The notes under the pieces were generated by a model that was given only the letters and a program-made list of their open reading frames with translations, made no database searches and was not told the DNA's origin. From an uncultured Spirochaetaceae bacterium (GTDB lineage Bacteria > Spirochaetota > Spirochaetia > Sphaerochaetales > Sphaerochaetaceae): a stretch of DNA of 5,439 nt. Made by a program: the position numbers and the translations under genes. The stretch lies in NCBI GenBank assembly GCA_946414625.1, contig CAMKPI010000108.1, positions 1 to 5,439 of the forward strand, given 5' to 3'. Every line of letters starts with the position of its first letter. Positions within the stretch are counted from its first letter, which is position 1. Below, piece by piece: positions 3,725 to 5,439 of the stretch.

Positions 3725-5380
3725 TTAAGGGCAACCGATAAAATCACAGCACTCTATTGCAGATTGTCCGTAGAGGACACCAAGGATGAGAAGAAAAACG
3801 GCAAAGAGGATTTGTCGAATTCCATCCAAAATCAAAAGGCTATGTTACTCCAATACGCACGAGACCACCGCCTTCCCCACCCGACGTTTTTCATCGACGA
3901 CGGTTACAGCGGTGTGACCTATGACCGCCCAGGCTTTCAGAAAATGCTTGACGAAATCGAATCCGGTCATGTAGCAACGGTCATCACGAAAGACCTTTCA
4001 AGACTTGGTCGAAACTCCGCATTGACGGGACTGTACATCAACTACACATTCCCTCAGAACGATGTACGATACATTGCCATCAACGACCACTTTGACAGCA
4101 TCAATCCCAACAGCACCGACAGCGACATTGCCGGTATAAAGAACTGGTTCAATGAATTTTTCGCCAAGGACACGAGCCGAAAGATTCGTGCGGTGCAAAA
4201 AGCGAAGGGCGAGCGTGGCGAGAGATTGACCGTCAATGTGCCGTATGGCTACATGAAGAATCCCGAAGATCCAAAGGAATGGATTATCGACGAAGAAGCT
4301 GCACGTGTGGTCAAAAAGATTTTCACGCTCTGCATGAACGGGCATGGACCGAGCCAAATCGCAGACCAGCTTGAACGGGAAAAGATACTCACGCCTACCG
4401 CATACAAAACGAAGCAAGGCGTGAAAACACCGCACTCCGAGCCGGAGAATCCTTACCGCTGGCACGAAAGCACTGTCGTCAATATTCTTGAACGAAAAGA
4501 GTATATCGGCGCAACGGTCAACTTCAAGACCTACACCAACTCCATTTGGGATAAGAAGCAGAGGGAGAACCCCGAAGAAAATCAGAAGATTTTCTACAAC
4601 ACCCATCCTGCCATCATCGAGCAGGAAGTCTTTGACAAGGTGCAGGAAATTCGTCAGCAGCGACATAGGAGAACGGCAACGGGCAAGAGCAGTCCCTTTT
4701 CGGGTTTGGTGTTCTGTGCCGATTGCAAGCAGAAGCTCTACTATTCCACCACCAACTATTTTGAAAAGCGACAGGACTTCTTTATCTGCTCCACCCATAG
4801 AGCCAACAAGGACAAGTGCAGCGGTCACTATATTCGTGCCGTGGTCTTGGAGGATTTGGTCTGGAAACACATGAAAGAAGTCATCTCGTATGTGACTCGA
4901 TATGAAGCGCATTTTAGGGTGGAAATGGAGCAAAAACTCCGCCTACAAAGCGAGGAAACCATAAGGGTATATAAGAAGCGTCTGACGCAGGCAGAAAAGC
5001 GTATAGGGGAGCTTGACCGCCTGTTTATCAAAATCTACGAGGACAATGCCAAGGGCAAGCTGAACGATGACCGTTTTGCCATGATGAGCAAGACCTACGA
5101 GGACGAGCAGACGCAGCTTAAAGTTGAAATCGTAAATCTGCAAAAAGAAGTCGAAGTACAGGAACGACAGATAGAAAACCTTGAACAGTTTATCCAGCGG
5201 GCACGCAGATACACCAACCTCACAGAACTCACGCCATACGCCCTCAGAGAGCTTGTAAAGGCGGTTTATGTAGAGGCACCGGATAAGTCCAGCGGCAAGC
5301 GCAAACAGAAGGTACATATCGAATATGACCTTGTTGGCTACATCCCCGTGGATGAACTGATAAAAGCGGAACAGGCATGA
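3722..5380 (+). CDS. Large serine recombinase, TndX/TnpX type
   Basis: A 552-residue site-specific recombinase expected to excise, circularise and integrate the element by cutting both DNAs through a serine-DNA link. Resolvase domain: ALYCRLS with catalytic Ser16, then DDGYSGVTYDRPGF (59-72), and KDLSRLGRN (90-98) with the active-site Asp/Arg set. The 'recombinase' domain spans about 170-310, beginning VPYGYMKNP. A zinc ribbon is formed by C332-x2-C335 and C356-x9-C366. A long charged coiled coil runs about 375-490, followed by a DUF4368-type tail (TPYALRELVKAVYVEAP, then KVHIEYDLVGYIP). All parts are intact, and length is close to the 533 residues of TndX. I chose ATG 3722 because of AAGGAGG eight bases upstream; the frame opens at 3641, giving 27 extra polar residues (579 in total) and an ATGA overlap with the gene before. 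It is the last gene, with its stop codon inside an inverted repeat, and the putative right att site 35 bases on. Confidence 0.93.
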   Translation: MLRATDKITALYCRLSVEDTKDEKKNGKEDLSNSIQNQKAMLLQYARDHRLPHPTFFIDDGYSGVTYDRPGFQKMLDEIESGHVATVITKDLSRLGRNSALTGLYINYTFPQNDVRYIAINDHFDSINPNSTDSDIAGIKNWFNEFFAKDTSRKIRAVQKAKGERGERLTVNVPYGYMKNPEDPKEWIIDEEAARVVKKIFTLCMNGHGPSQIADQLEREKILTPTAYKTKQGVKTPHSEPENPYRWHESTVVNILERKEYIGATVNFKTYTNSIWDKKQRENPEENQKIFYNTHPAIIEQEVFDKVQEIRQQRHRRTATGKSSPFSGLVFCADCKQKLYYSTTNYFEKRQDFFICSTHRANKDKCSGHYIRAVVLEDLVWKHMKEVISYVTRYEAHFRVEMEQKLRLQSEETIRVYKKRLTQAEKRIGELDRLFIKIYEDNAKGKLNDDRFAMMSKTYEDEQTQLKVEIVNLQKEVEVQERQIENLEQFIQRARRYTNLTELTPYALRELVKAVYVEAPDKSSGKRKQKVHIEYDLVGYIPVDELIKAEQA

Positions 5381-5399
5381 CCGAAATCATGCCTGTTCC
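5368..5399 (+). terminator. Perfect 13-bp inverted repeat over the recombinase stop codon
   Basis: 5368-5380 is complementary over its full length to 5387-5399 (GGAACAGGCATGA/TCATGCCTGTTCC), loop CCGAAA. The recombinase TGA is the last three bases of the 5' arm. No T tract follows (AAGAAATT instead), so a classical terminator is not certain. It may stabilise the 3' end, terminate weakly or, lying at the element edge, serve as a protein-binding site. The structure is directly visible; its role is inferred. Confidence 0.6.
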
Positions 5400-5414
5400 A
5401 AGAAATTCGCATAT

Positions 5415-5427
5415 TACTGTTTTACGG
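5415..5427. repeat. Candidate right attachment site (degenerate direct repeat)
   Basis: TACTGTTTTACGG matches the left copy at 1126-1138 at 11 of 13 bases in the same orientation. It lies 35 bases beyond the recombinase stop, the usual place for the recombinase-proximal end. Beyond it the sequence becomes GC-rich (ACACCGCCCCTC) like the host flank on the left. If correct, the element is about 4.29 kb. The window ends 12 bases later, so the right flank cannot be tested. Confidence 0.35.
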
Positions 5428-5439
5428 ACACCGCCCCTC

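Noticed and set aside
3135..3734. Open frame of 199 codons on the minus strand
   Set aside because: It overlaps the TnpW-like gene, its ribosome binding site and the 27-bp stem-loop. The predicted product is Phe/Cys/Arg-rich without family resemblance.
3998..4933. Long open frame on the minus strand (311 codons) opposite the recombinase
   Set aside because: It lies wholly within the recombinase gene, whose plus-strand product has all family motifs. The reverse product shows no recognisable domain and no ribosome binding site.

Overview
The window shows the left flank and the apparently complete body of a small integrative, mobilizable element inserted next to a chromosomal V-type ATPase operon. 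The organism is most likely a gut-type Firmicute of class Clostridia (Oscillospiraceae/Lachnospiraceae range). This rests on three things: the ntpF-ntpI order of a bacterial V/A-type ATPase, strong AGGAGG-type ribosome binding sites with sigma-A promoters, and a large serine recombinase, MobC and TnpW-like gene set of the Tn4451/Tn5397/Tn1549-type element world. No species can be named from the sequence alone.

Region 1 (1 to about 1120, host, GC-rich genes): the minus strand carries the start of the V-type ATPase operon, with a peripheral-stalk subunit (ntpF-like, 461-775) followed one base later by the truncated subunit I gene (1-459). Two good sigma-A promoters (958-987 and 865-893, minus strand) and a GC-rich leader hairpin lie upstream. 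A further 130 bases of GC-rich, fold-prone DNA separate these promoters from the element.

Region 2 (about 1120-1535, left end of the element): a degenerate 13-bp att-like repeat, a long GNRA-capped hairpin, a DUF6061-type small gene and a strong rho-independent terminator.

Region 3 (1560-2392, cargo): a clear promoter with an alternating TGTGT/ACACA operator-like sequence drives a two-gene unit, DUF4180 and a short diverged GIY-YIG-like protein.

Region 4 (2440-3251, transfer module): mobC is followed by about 460 bases of conserved-looking non-coding DNA instead of a relaxase gene. This DNA holds several hairpins, three copies of a 'small palindrome + CTTGCTA' unit (oriT-like), and a 27-bp imperfect stem-loop just ahead of the next gene.

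Region 5 (3252-5439, recombination module): a TnpW-like acidic protein gene overlaps by ATGA an open frame that runs into a large serine recombinase with an intact catalytic serine, zinc ribbon, coiled coil and DUF4368-type tail. An inverted repeat covers the recombinase stop codon. The second copy of the att-like repeat lies about 30 bases further on, and the sequence then turns GC-rich.

Taken together, the recombinase (perhaps with the TnpW-like protein) should excise and integrate the element. MobC and the structured DNA would form a relaxosome with a relaxase supplied by another, full-size element. The cargo pair is of unknown function. The most interesting reading is a roughly 4.3-kb relaxase-less element that moves itself in and out of the chromosome but depends on a helper for transfer.
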